Assembly (NCBI GenBank): GCA_937915865.1
Contig: CALGIG010000045.1
Coordinates: forward strand, 62,001 to 126,000
From: an uncultured Prolixibacteraceae bacterium
GTDB lineage: Bacteria > Bacteroidota > Bacteroidia > Bacteroidales > Prolixibacteraceae
Direction: 5' to 3'
DNA length: 64,000 nucleotides
The notes beneath the pieces were generated by a model. It was not told the DNA's origin and made no database searches. It saw only the letters and a list, made by a program, of their open reading frames with translations. Position 1 is the stretch's first letter. Every line of letters begins with the position of its first letter. Below, one piece after another: positions 35,442 through 45,400 of this stretch. Both the position numbers and the translations under genes were made by a program.

Positions 35442-36188
35442 TTAGGCCACAATGAGGGTTGAATGGAATTTTTCCGGTTTAAAGTTGGAACTATTGGGTT
35501 GTAATTTAGTAATAGAAATTGAGTCGTTGATAATTCTTCCTGATGCCGGATAACTATTCATTAAATCGTCAGAGACAGGGTAAATCAATGAATATATTTT
35601 TTCTATATCCTGATGTAAATCGAGCCAAACAGAAACATTAGGTTTCGTTAGAATAACCGGCATTCGATCAATCCCAACATGACGCAACATCAAATTAGCG
35701 GAAGTTGTTAAAACAGCAAAACCTGTTTCACTTCTGCCGCTTTCTTTATTCAGCCAATTCGAGTAAATTCCGGCTATAGCGAAGGGATATTCGCGGTTTT
35801 GCATGTGAATAAAGTAATTGGTGTTATCATTCGAAGTCACCAGAAAAGCATCAATAAGAATAATACAACGATAATATGTTATCATTTCAGCAAACCGAAC
35901 TTTACCAAACATGTTGTGCAAACCGCCATATTCATGTTCATCATCACCCAAAGAGATAAAATCAGTACAAAGATTTAACAAATCCATTCTTCCTTCAGAA
36001 AATGAACTGGTATAACCAAATCTCATTGTTTGCAACATATCGGGCATTTGCGATGTTACGACAAGAGCATTGTTGCCACCCGAAATAATTGACGGACGAG
36101 GAATGGACTTAAAAAACTTATTAAGCTTTAAGTTATACCTGGTTAAGATTGATCCAGTCGCACTTGTTAAAATAAAATTTTCGCTCAT
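35442..36188 (-). CDS. Divergent SRAP (YedK/HMCES)-family protein lacking catalytic residues
   Basis: 248 residues from the ATG at 36188. The fold is recognisable from RCIILIDAFLVT, TNYFIHMQNREYPFAIAGIYSNW, ETGFAVLTTSANLML and GIDRMPVIL, which line up with the SRAP family motifs. Active SRAP proteins expose Cys2, which crosslinks to abasic sites in single-stranded DNA. Here residue 2 is Ser (MSENFILTS), the usual Glu of the DGFYEW motif is replaced (DAFLVT), and the His before DRMP is Ile. So a standard crosslinking role is unlikely. It lies upstream of eutB in the same direction, 207 nt away, and may be transcribed alone. Confidence 0.7.
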   Translation of the reverse strand: MSENFILTSATGSILTRYNLKLNKFFKSIPRPSIISGGNNALVVTSQMPDMLQTMRFGYTSSFSEGRMDLLNLCTDFISLGDDEHEYGGLHNMFGKVRFAEMITYYRCIILIDAFLVTSNDNTNYFIHMQNREYPFAIAGIYSNWLNKESGRSETGFAVLTTSANLMLRHVGIDRMPVILTKPNVSVWLDLHQDIEKIYSLIYPVSDDLMNSYPASGRIINDSISITKLQPNSSNFKPEKFHSTLIVA

Positions 36189-36582
36189 GTTTATATTGTA
36201 ATCAAACAAACAGATTGTAATATAAACATATTTTCGAATTAAATCTATAAGGTGTTGAAAAACATGAATATTTAAAAGAAATAGCTGAAAAATTAATAAA
36301 CAATCGATCTTACTAATTTAGTGCAATGTAAATACATTAAGAGTCTGTTTAAATTTCCCGGAGGCTGTATGGGTAGAAAAATGACCATTTATCGTTTCAT
36401 TTTGTCCCGTACGGGACAAGAGATCATCTAAAATCATTCTTTCCCTACCCACATCTTGTTCCTAACGGAACGGTAAAATAAAATTTAAACAGTTTCTCAA
36501 ATTTGTGATAAATATTATCAACCTGATCCTCATTTTCCATCCATTTTTTGAAGGCTACTATAATCGTTTATGATAATCAAAG
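36189..36582. other. Intergenic region holding a palindromic repeat element
   Basis: About 390 bp, gene-free. It carries the 148-bp inverted-repeat element listed at 36345-36492. The remainder is AT-rich and must contain the promoter of the SRAP-like gene; no clear promoter boxes were assigned. Confidence 0.5.
36345..36492. repeat. Intergenic inverted-repeat element with central palindrome
   Basis: Outer arms CTGTTTAAATTT (36345-36356) and AAATTTAAACAG (36481-36492) are perfect 12-bp inverted repeats. Inside, TATGGGTAGAAAAATGA (from ~36368) is roughly complementary to TCATTCTTTCCCTACCC (to ~36460), and a perfect 18-bp palindrome, TTGTCCCGTACGGGACAA, sits at 36402-36419. The whole can fold as a cruciform or long RNA hairpin. 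It codes for nothing and looks like a dispersed intergenic repeat or MITE. Confidence 0.6.
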
Positions 36583-37284
36583 TTACATACGTATGTTTTC
36601 TAATTTAAACACATTGACCCATTGATGATATCCTTCAGCGCTCAGATGAATTCCATCTACAGTATACCGCGCGATCAATTGGCCGTTTCCGTCAGCAAAA
36701 TGAGAATAAAGGTCTAAAAAACGGATGTTTTCTTTCAAAGCGAACGACCGAATTAGCTGGTTCAGAAGCACTATCTCATCTGATTTATTCTTCATATAAT
36801 CGAATTTCATCACAGATTCGTTGATAGGCAAAACACTTTGGAGGTAAATCCTGGTTTCTGGCGATTTAGCCTTTATTTTATCAACAATTTGCCTGATTTT
36901 TCCTGCGATAATTTCAAGAGGTACATTACGCCCGATGTCGTTGATTCCAATCATCAAAAAAACAATTTTCGGATGAGACGAAATTACCTCATCAAGGCGA
37001 TTCAGTACACCAAAACATACATCGCCACCTATCCCCCGGTTTATTATATTTTTGTTCTTAAACAGAGTTGGCCAGTCGCCTCTTTCAGTAATGCTGTTTC
37101 CGAGAAAGATTATTTCTCCCTTTTGGTCAGGTAACTTTTCATACTTAGCTCGCAACTCTTTGTAATGTGAAAATGTATAGGTTGTATCATAAGGAAGAGC
37201 CTCCTGTCCACGCAGACTCTGGACGCCCATCAATGCAAAAATGAATAAAGTAAGTAACAAACGTCGATATTTAAAATTCCTCAT
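36583..37284 (-). CDS. Secreted SGNH/GDSL-family esterase
   Basis: 233 residues with a signal peptide (KYRRLLLTLFIFALMGVQSLRG). The four SGNH blocks are visible: GNSITERGDW (nucleophile Ser), RGIGGDVCFG (Gly), GINDIGR (Asn) and DGIHLSAEGY (Asp-x-x-His). It should deacylate an ester, typically an O-acetylated glycan, in the periplasm or outside. It is the last gene of the SusC/D locus, 18 nt after the glycoside-hydrolase-like gene, which suggests that the target polysaccharide is acetylated. Confidence 0.88.
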   Translation of the reverse strand: MRNFKYRRLLLTLFIFALMGVQSLRGQEALPYDTTYTFSHYKELRAKYEKLPDQKGEIIFLGNSITERGDWPTLFKNKNIINRGIGGDVCFGVLNRLDEVISSHPKIVFLMIGINDIGRNVPLEIIAGKIRQIVDKIKAKSPETRIYLQSVLPINESVMKFDYMKNKSDEIVLLNQLIRSFALKENIRFLDLYSHFADGNGQLIARYTVDGIHLSAEGYHQWVNVFKLENIRM

Positions 37285-37302
37285 TTTGTTTCAATTGCAC
37301 GA

Positions 37303-38637
37303 TTATTGTTTATTGTATTCTGTTTCAGCTCTGTCAATACCACGTTTAATGCCATTCCAAAGTCCATATTGAATTACATATACAATGTCAAAAACCATTA
37401 CCCCCGGAGTATCTCTGAGACATACATAAACTGCATTTTCGATATTGGAATTGGTATCGTTGTTATCCATGTGATTGCTTGCGGCAATAGTTCCATACAT
37501 TGTGCAAGCTCCGTTTATAATTTTCTTACCATTGGCAATGGCATATTCAATCGATTCGTTGTCGTCTAACCCGTAAACCCTGTTTAAGTAAGCACCCAGA
37601 AGAAAAACATCAAGTTCATCGGCAAACCCGGCATTGTGGTAATTGTCAGTAGCCCAAGAGGAATCAAAATTTGTATAAGTTTTGCTTCCCCAATCCTGCC
37701 CTACCTCATAACGGTTGGCAAACCACGAAGCTGCCCAGTAATACAATTTTACCTTGGGTTTTATGGTTGCAATGGTCTGATTTACTTTAGCAACAAAATC
37801 ATGTATGGTCATCGAGCGAAATTCCCACCATTGCTTGTAATATTTTCCGGGATTACGAGTCCCATCAGCATTGTATGTAAAAATACTGGAAGGGAAATTG
37901 GTTACATCAGTTCCAATATATTTGGAAAACGCCTCTCTCGATGCTTCTGAAAAATCGGTTGTATAATTGGAATACCTGCAATAATCAAGGTTAAATCCGT
38001 CAATATCATAATTTGTCACGATTTCGGTTATGTATTTCAAAACGAAATACTGAACTTTAGAAGATGCCGGATCCAGAAATACAGTAGCTTCAGTTTTACT
38101 TGGGTTATTTTTACCGCTGACCAGACTTCCATCCTGAGAATAGATCACACTTATATCATTATCCCATTCATTGGAACGAAAAGCCATTCCTTCGCGCGAT
38201 TGAAGTAAGCCAGCAGTAAAAGTCGTCGCATCAGCAACAATTTTCAAGTCCCTTTTATGCGCTTCGTCAACAAAGAATTGAAGGTAATCCCAATCGCGGG
38301 TTATCGTAATACCATTCAAGGTAGTTAAAAACGGGATAAAGCTACTCTTGTAAAGCACGTCACCCTGAACCGGACGTACATCGACAACAATTGTATTAAA
38401 GCCTGTTTTTTTTGCCAAATCAAGATACGTTGTTATATTTCCCTTTTGGGAAAATAGCTGGAAATTTGCCTCTGCATCAATCCAAAGCATTTTTACTTTT
38501 TCTGGTTTTGTAGTAGTGGATGTACCACCTGTACCATCCTGATCATCATAGATACTTCCGCCATCGGTGGCATTATTGCTGCTACACGCAGGGAACAGCA
38601 TGACAAGTATAAATATGATACTTAAAAACTCTTTCAT
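37303..38637 (-). CDS. Family-10-like glycoside hydrolase lipoprotein
   Basis: 444 residues. The N-terminus MKEFLSIIFILVMLFPACSS is a lipoprotein signal, so it is anchored in a membrane and probably surface-exposed. The rest is a TIM-barrel of the GHL10/DUF4015-like type: LWIDAEANFQLFSQKGN, FNTIVVDVRPVQGDVLY, VDEAHKRDLKIVADAT, the conserved YDIDGFNLDYCRYSNY, and KPKVKLYYWAASW. Members are assumed to cleave glycans, but substrates are mostly unknown. It lies in the minus-strand SusC/D locus and is followed by the esterase. Confidence 0.75.
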   Translation of the reverse strand: MKEFLSIIFILVMLFPACSSNNATDGGSIYDDQDGTGGTSTTTKPEKVKMLWIDAEANFQLFSQKGNITTYLDLAKKTGFNTIVVDVRPVQGDVLYKSSFIPFLTTLNGITITRDWDYLQFFVDEAHKRDLKIVADATTFTAGLLQSREGMAFRSNEWDNDISVIYSQDGSLVSGKNNPSKTEATVFLDPASSKVQYFVLKYITEIVTNYDIDGFNLDYCRYSNYTTDFSEASREAFSKYIGTDVTNFPSSIFTYNADGTRNPGKYYKQWWEFRSMTIHDFVAKVNQTIATIKPKVKLYYWAASWFANRYEVGQDWGSKTYTNFDSSWATDNYHNAGFADELDVFLLGAYLNRVYGLDDNESIEYAIANGKKIINGACTMYGTIAASNHMDNNDTNSNIENAVYVCLRDTPGVMVFDIVYVIQYGLWNGIKRGIDRAETEYNKQ

Positions 38638-38891
38638 TCGTATTAATTTTTTGTTTATCGTCTTATAATCTGCGTATTATCATTTTTTTTATTTTTTGAA
38701 TGTCACAACGAAATGGAATAGTCATTTATTCGCTGCACGGATTTCCTTTCGGTCAATTCATTTTCGGTTTGTCTCGCCTTAGGCGAGATGGTTATTTCAT
38801 GTTTATATTTTTCACTGAATTGTAACTCATTGTGTTTGATGTCAAAAATTAGTCCCGGCTTGAAGCACCGGGACTAATCTTTTTATAGAAG
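38638..38891. other. Intergenic break within the glycan locus
   Basis: About 250 bp with a terminator (38844-38878) and a perfect small palindrome CTCGCCTTAGGCGAG near 38777. This break may split the locus into susCD-DUF5018 and hydrolase-esterase transcripts, or tune their ratio by partial termination. Confidence 0.5.
38844..38878 (-). terminator. Intrinsic terminator after the DUF5018 lipoprotein gene
   Basis: ATTAGTCCCGG (38848-38858) pairs perfectly with CCGGGACTAAT (38868-38878), with a 9-nt loop. On the minus strand the stem is followed by a short U-tract. Confidence 0.85.
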
Positions 38892-40295
38892 TTATCTTTC
38901 GTAGCGAGTCATTTTACCGCAAGCAACCCCACCTCCTTCGACATACACATAAATGAGCATTTCGTTGTTGTTTACGTTGCTAAAAGTGATAGAAGAGGTG
39001 CCATTTCCTATTCCTGAAGCGAACGGAATCTCTCCATACCAATAACCTATATTTTTTCCGATACAACCAGGGAAAAGGTCTTCATCAGCGGCAAGGCAAT
39101 AAGTATATCGGGTCCAGGAAAAACCGCAGGCCGCAACGTATGTTTTCCCGTTGAAATCGAAAGCAGAAACATGGCCCTGGATAATATTTCCCCAATATCC
39201 GCCACCAGCTGAACCATCATCCTGAACAAAGCTTCCCCTAAACTTGCTTAAAACGGCGACATTATCAGGAGTACCATATTTTACAACAATTCCAGAATAA
39301 AGTGTTCCCCAAAGTAAAGCCGGGACCGTTGTGTAGAATCGTGCATTTTCGTCAGGAGCTGACATGGCAAATGATTGCCATTGAATGGCCGTAGCGGTTG
39401 CCGGATATTCCTCGCCAATTGGAACAATTACACTGCTTATTTCGGCAGGAGTACCACCACCGGTTATTTTCCATCTGCGTATTTTCCCATTTGATTTTCC
39501 TGATTCGTACATGTTTGTCGAAAATATTGCGGTTCCGTTAACATCGCCGGTAATATCAAATTTGCGGCCAGGCATTGCCCCGGAAGTATAGTCTTCGGTG
39601 TAGATTAGCTGAGGAGCATCATCAATGGAACTCCATTTGTAAACATTGAACTTGCCACTTGAAATGGCAGGAAGAGTACATCCAACCAGATTGCCTTTGT
39701 CGTCATTAACCAGGAAAAAAATCTGTCCGGGAACTCCAGTAACATTCAGTTTCTTATCAGTAGGCTCACCTGTGTATTTGTTAACTGTTTTGTTACTGCG
39801 CGAAAACACCAGGTAATCGCCACTCACACCGATCGAACTTTCCAGTCCAGTTGTGTTAATACCAAGTTCTGTTGGGGTTTTGTACCATACCGGAATGGTA
39901 GCGCCTCCTCCGTTACCATCTTTAACTCGGTCGCCATAAGTCCACTTAACAATCCATTCGCGAATTGTTCCATCCTGGGCAGTTACGGTGTATTTCACAG
40001 GTTCGTTAAAATTCTGTGGTTCACTTGGTAACGGCGAAATAGTAGAGTATCCGGATATAAATATGGAAGGGACCAGATCTTCAAGGGTATTTGTGTTGAA
40101 CCCGGGAGCCATCTTAAATTTAATTGTATCTCCCTGCGTTGTTTTCACCCCGGTTTTTTGTTCGCCATTAACCGTAAGTGAAAAAGAAAGGATATCGTTA
40201 TCAGTAACAAAATGATCGTTCTGTGAACACGAATTGAAAAGTAACAACAATCCGCCCAGAAATAAGGTGCTTAATATTTTTAGATATAATTTCAT
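38892..40295 (-). CDS. DUF5018-domain surface lipoprotein (glycan-binding candidate)
   Basis: 467 residues from the ATG at 40295 (a TTG 9 nt earlier is less likely). The lipoprotein signal KILSTLFLGGLLLLFNSCSQ precedes a ~100-residue DUF5018-like Ig domain (ILSFSLTVNGEQ, FKMAPGFNTNTLEDLVPSIF, NEPVKYTVTAQDGTIREW). The remaining ~330 residues form a repetitive beta-rich, propeller-like domain (GDYLVFSRSNKTVNKYTG, WGNIIQGHVSAFDFNGKTYVAA). The position after susD is that of SusE/F-type surface glycan-binding proteins, which is the likely role. No catalytic residues seen. Confidence 0.75.
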   Translation of the reverse strand: MKLYLKILSTLFLGGLLLLFNSCSQNDHFVTDNDILSFSLTVNGEQKTGVKTTQGDTIKFKMAPGFNTNTLEDLVPSIFISGYSTISPLPSEPQNFNEPVKYTVTAQDGTIREWIVKWTYGDRVKDGNGGGATIPVWYKTPTELGINTTGLESSIGVSGDYLVFSRSNKTVNKYTGEPTDKKLNVTGVPGQIFFLVNDDKGNLVGCTLPAISSGKFNVYKWSSIDDAPQLIYTEDYTSGAMPGRKFDITGDVNGTAIFSTNMYESGKSNGKIRRWKITGGGTPAEISSVIVPIGEEYPATATAIQWQSFAMSAPDENARFYTTVPALLWGTLYSGIVVKYGTPDNVAVLSKFRGSFVQDDGSAGGGYWGNIIQGHVSAFDFNGKTYVAACGFSWTRYTYCLAADEDLFPGCIGKNIGYWYGEIPFASGIGNGTSSITFSNVNNNEMLIYVYVEGGGVACGKMTRYER

Positions 40296-40321
40296 TTCTT
40301 TCAAGATTAAATGTGATGCTG

Positions 40322-40702
40322 TTAATTATCTAAATATATAGCCTGTAAAGTATAATTATGTGGGACATTGTTGTCGTTAATAACCGTAAATTCCTTTGGA
40401 GAGGAAAGGTCATGGCGTCCGGCGAATCCCGGAGTAACTTTGGCTGATACAGAAATATTGGCGTAGATCAATAAGTTTGATATATCAATTTCGTCTTTTT
40501 TCGCCAGCGGAATTTTAAAGATTATCTGGTTATCACTCTGGATTGTTCCTTCAACATAAGCACCACCTACTTGATTCCTAACGTAAATTGACGAGATGGT
40601 CGTATCAGTATGTATATATCTTTCATCTTCCTTCTGGCACGAATAAGGAATAAAAGTCATCATAGCCAAAAAAGAAACTAGTATGAATTTGAATATTTTC
40701 AT
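40322..40702 (-). CDS. Small DUF5018-like lipoprotein
   Basis: 126 residues. A lipoprotein signal (FKFILVSFLAMMTFIPYSCQ) leads into one Ig-like domain whose pattern (ISSIYVRNQVGGAYVEGTI, EIDISNLLIYANISVSAKVTPG, FTVINDNNVPHNYTLQAI) resembles the N-terminal domain of the next gene in the locus. It is thus a short stand-alone version, 26 nt upstream of the larger lipoprotein gene. Likely surface-exposed and helping the SusC/D complex; function inferred from position only. Confidence 0.65.
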   Translation of the reverse strand: MKIFKFILVSFLAMMTFIPYSCQKEDERYIHTDTTISSIYVRNQVGGAYVEGTIQSDNQIIFKIPLAKKDEIDISNLLIYANISVSAKVTPGFAGRHDLSSPKEFTVINDNNVPHNYTLQAIYLDN

Positions 40703-40822
40703 TTGTATATATTTTATTTTTTAATTGCCACATGGAACTCGCCATCATAATCATCCCATCGTGTGTGATTCTCGTTCATGGCTCGTTTCATTTTTACTTT
40801 GTTTAGAAATTATCAATAAAAG

Positions 40823-42445
40823 CTACCATCCAGGATTATTTTCCCCAATTAATGAATTGTTTAACCTTTCGCTTTCAGGAATAGACATGAGGTAATATTT
40901 CGAGTCGAAGTAGCGGGTTTGACCTCCATCACAATCAACTTGCTGGTATGAAAACGAGCCATCAGAGTTTTTCGTTATTTTTACACCATGAGCTGTTTTT
41001 CCGTTAATCACGCTTTCTGCCAGTCTCCAGCGGCGAATATCCCAATAACGAAACCCTTCAAAGGCTAATTCGACCATACGCTCATGACGCAGATAGGTCA
41101 TAAAACTGTCTTTATCGCTGGCCTGTGTTTCGGTTATTCCGGGCAACCCAACACGGTTACGAACCTCGTTTAATGCAGCCAATGCATCGGCCTTATTTTG
41201 CGAATAACTCTGCTCAGCCAAGGCTTCTGCCTGGTTTAGCAGTACTTCGGCGTACCTGATGAATATATCGAACTGTGTACTTTGATTCGTCAGGTAGTTG
41301 TTCCCTTCCTGCAAATATTTGCGGATATAATAGCCTGTAACAGTACTTGTTGTAGCCCCGGCTGGTTTCCATTCGAGATAGCCATCAGTTCCTCCAACAT
41401 ACGATTGAATTGTCCGACCTTCCCATAATGCACCATTGTAAAGAATTGAAGCATAAAATCGGGGTTCTCTCCCAACGTAAGGATTTGTTCCATGAGTTGA
41501 CCAACTAAATGCAGTTCCATCGGCCATTTCATAACTGTCAACTAGTTCGCTGGTAGGCGCTGCTGCCGAATAAACATCAACATCACCACTTGGCCGGTAA
41601 TAACGATCGAAATTATGCACAATTGGATCAGCAAAATCAACCGCAAATAATACTTCACTGTTCGATTCCAGCGGAGTTGTAAATACATCGGCATAAGAAC
41701 TTGTAATCAACTTTGCCCCTGCCAGTTTGGTGTTTTTTGCAGCTTCAATGGCTATATCCCATTTTTTGGCGTACAGAGCACAACGACTTAACAAACCATA
41801 AGCAGCAGCTTTTGTTGCACGGCCAGTCCATTCGCTATCCCATTTTGCAGGCAAATCCTGAGCTGCCAGTTGCAAATCATTCAAAATGAAATCCCAGGTT
41901 TCAGCCTCAGTTGCCCTTGCTTTGTCTTTTTGATCGCGACCATCAAGACCATCAGTTTCATCGCGGATAACAACTCCGCCATAAACCCTCGCCATCTCAA
42001 AATAGGCGTAAGCACGAATAAACCGGGCTTCGGCAATCCTGATTTTTATAAAGTCCTGGCCTAAATGGGCTCCCATGGATGGAGCATCACGTAAAAATTC
42101 GTTTTGACGTTTTATACGGTTATAATTGCTCCATTTATCCAAAGAACCAGCATCGGTTGACGTAAAATAATCGACCTGCAACAATGCTTTATTGTAAGCA
42201 TGGTTATATTGATCCCAGGAAGCCGATTTTAAAATATCAGAGTAACAGTCGGTAAGGTTATTGGAGTATAATTCTGATGCATCGCGCATGTGAGCGTATA
42301 GCCCAGTGGTATAAGCATCAACAGTCTCTTCACTTTCCCAAACGGCATTTTCTGAAACACGATCTGTTGGATCAAGGTCCAGCCCGGTACACGATACCAT
42401 AAATAAAATGGTGATCGTACTCATCAGTAAATATAGTTTTTTCAT
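40823..42445 (-). CDS. SusD/RagB-family outer-membrane lipoprotein
   Basis: 540 residues. Lipoprotein signal KKLYLLMSTITILFMVSCTG. The family pattern is complete: N-terminal SusD-like part (LDPTDRVSENAVWESEETVDAYTTGLY), TPR-like helices (FIRAYAYFEMARVYGGVVI), and the C-terminal RagB part with RYAEVLLNQAEALAE, LNEVRNRVGLP, LRHERMVELAFEGFRYWDIRRW. It forms the lid of the SusC barrel and captures the glycan at the cell surface. It lies 12 nt after susC. Confidence 0.95.
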   Translation of the reverse strand: MKKLYLLMSTITILFMVSCTGLDLDPTDRVSENAVWESEETVDAYTTGLYAHMRDASELYSNNLTDCYSDILKSASWDQYNHAYNKALLQVDYFTSTDAGSLDKWSNYNRIKRQNEFLRDAPSMGAHLGQDFIKIRIAEARFIRAYAYFEMARVYGGVVIRDETDGLDGRDQKDKARATEAETWDFILNDLQLAAQDLPAKWDSEWTGRATKAAAYGLLSRCALYAKKWDIAIEAAKNTKLAGAKLITSSYADVFTTPLESNSEVLFAVDFADPIVHNFDRYYRPSGDVDVYSAAAPTSELVDSYEMADGTAFSWSTHGTNPYVGREPRFYASILYNGALWEGRTIQSYVGGTDGYLEWKPAGATTSTVTGYYIRKYLQEGNNYLTNQSTQFDIFIRYAEVLLNQAEALAEQSYSQNKADALAALNEVRNRVGLPGITETQASDKDSFMTYLRHERMVELAFEGFRYWDIRRWRLAESVINGKTAHGVKITKNSDGSFSYQQVDCDGGQTRYFDSKYYLMSIPESERLNNSLIGENNPGW

Positions 42446-42457
42446 TTTCTAATTCTC

Positions 42458-45400
42458 TTAAAAAGTTACATTTAAACCAACACTATACGTTTTCTGCTGC
42501 GGATAATATCCATTATTCACACTTGGCATTTCCGGGTCGACATATTTAAAGCTGCTAAATGTTAACAGGTTGGTTCCGGCAACATAAAAATTTAAACGAC
42601 TAACTCCAATGTTCCAGCGATCCAGCAACGAAGCTGGCAGGTTATAACCTATTTGTAAATTTTTCAAGCGCAGGTATGAACCATCAACTACCCACCAAGA
42701 AGATGGCCAGGCATTGTTCCCGTTTGCGATCGTGCTCAAACGAGGGTATTTAGCATTTGTATTTTCGGGAGTCCAGGCATTCTCAACAAGATAATATGGA
42801 GCATTACCGTTGTTATAAAACGGACGAGTAAAGGCCGTATTGTCGTATATTCCACTGTTATAAGCCGCACTTAACTGATAATCGCATAAAGCAACTCCTT
42901 GCCAAAGGGCAGACAGGTAAAAATTTTTATAAGAGGTATTCATTGTGAGTGAGAAATTGAGCTGAGGCGTTGTTCCCCGACCAATTTTAACAAAATCATT
43001 CTGGTCAATACGGCCATCTCCATTGTAATCATTGTATATCAAATCTCCCAAACTTTTAGTTCCGGAAGGTGCGGCAGGCGAATTGTCGAGCTGTGACTGG
43101 GTCTGATATAACCCGATTGCTTTGTAACCATAAATAATGCCAAGCGAGCGGCCTATTTCATTACGATTCCAAGGGATTCCTTCGCTGATTTGACGTGATA
43201 AAACTTTATTTTTTGCCCAGGCTAAACTTCCAATTAACGAGTAACTCCAATCATTGGTAATTTTATTATTGTGTTTCAGTAACAGTTCAAATCCACGGTT
43301 ATCAACTTTACCCGAATTAGCAACTGATGAATAATTTCCGCCCAGCGATGGAGGCATGTTTCCCCCCTGGGTTTCCAGAATATCGCTAGTCACTTTATAG
43401 AAGTAATCAAATTCAACCCCCAAAAGTCCTTTCCACATGTTTAAATCGATACCCAGGTTATAGCTTTGAATACGCGACCAGGTAAGGTCTGAAATAATGC
43501 TGTTTAACGTATAAACCGACTTGGTTGGTTCGCCTCCAAAAACGTATGTCGGAGACGAATTTAATCCATACGAAGACGTCCATAAGTAAGGATCAACGTC
43601 ATTACTTCCTGACTCTCCATACGATGCCTTAATTTTCAAATAATTGATATTTCCTGTATTTAAGTTTTTGAAGAATTTTTCTTCTGAAATAAGCCATCCC
43701 AAGGCAACAGAAGGGAAAAATCCCCAACGATTTTCAGGAGCAAAAATATAGGTACCATCGTAACGGAAAGTAAACTCAGCTAGGTACTTATTCTCAAATC
43801 CATAGTTAAAACGTCCGGCATAGCCACGCGATGCAGTATGCCCCATGGTACCGGTTACCGGATCAACCCCTGAAGGGTAAGTTGTTCCCCAGGTAATATC
43901 AATTGGATCGGAGAACATATATCCTGATTTGCGCCCGGTCATTGTACTGCTATTCGACTTATTTTCTTCCATAAGTAAGATGGCATTCAGGCTATGTTTC
44001 CCGATTGTTCGGCTGTACTCTATTGTTGGGCGTAAAATGTAAGAATAACCAAGCGACATAGACTTGTCATAATTTCCTCCTTCGGTAGTTCCTGTTGCAC
44101 GCTCCATGGATATTGCTTTGGTTGCTTTATTGTAAGTCATTACCTTGTACGAAGCCAGAAAATTTCGATTTGCCGTATTCCCATAGTCGTAACTGTAAAA
44201 TACACCAACTTTTAAGCCTTTAAGCAGTTTTATCCTGGAAAAGTCGTATTCAAGTTTTGCACTTCCTTCGAACTGCCAGCGTTGCATTTTTTGAAAACCG
44301 CCATTTTTTACGCTAGCTAACGGACTTTCAATAATAGACCCGTTTTCAGACCAACCAGTATATTCTCCCTGATAGTTAGATTTAATAATTGGTATAGCAT
44401 CAATAGCCTGTTCAATAGGGTTCATATATACCTGCGGCGACAAGCTAATCCCCGGCCAGTTCCTGTTTTCATAAAACCCTCCAAGATTTAATGACAGGTT
44501 AAAATTCTCTGCTATTTTGGCGTCGATGTTTGAACGTATGTTATATCTTTTATAGCTAACATTTTTCACAATACCATCCTGGTCTAAAATACCAGCGCTT
44601 AAATAGTATTTAGTTTTATCTGTACCTCCGGTGGCTGATATATTATGCTGTTGAGTAAATCCATAGTTTTTGAAAAGTAAATCCAGCCAATCGGTGTTTC
44701 CATAAATACCATTAGCGTCACCTTTAATTACTTTTGTTTGAATGTCGGCATCAAAAGCATATCCAAGGCCATCCATCTTACTGGCCTTGTTGTACCAGTA
44801 CAAATAGTCGGGTCCATTTAAGAATTTGGGGAAAGCTGTATTTAAAGAAACAGTACCTGAAACATCATACGAGATCTTTGCTTTACCTTCCCCTCCTTTT
44901 TTTGTGGTGATGAGAATTACACCATTTCCACCTTTAACGCCGTAAATGGCCGAAGTAGAAGCATCTTTCAGTATTGACACATTTTCGATGTCGGCTGGGT
45001 TAACCGTATTAAGCATTCGTTCGACCCCATCGACCAATATTAACGGACTTGAATTGGTAAAAGTGCTAATTCCTCGAATGCTTATTGATGTTTGATCATC
45101 TCCGGGCAATCCTGAACGTTGGATACTGGTTACCCCGGGTAATTTACCAGTCAGTAAATTTGAAACATTTGGCATTGGAGCTGTAACCAGTTCTTTTGAG
45201 TTAATTTGAGAAACAGACCCTACTACGAATTTCTTCTTCTGAGTTCCGTAGCCAACAGCCACGATTTCGTCAATTTTAAATGTCTCATCCCTCATAGTTA
45301 CATTAATATCAACTCTACCGTTTACTGTAATTTCCTGAGTTTTTAATCCTATAAATGAAAACACCAATATTGCGTTGGCTGACACATTTGGCAAGTTGTA

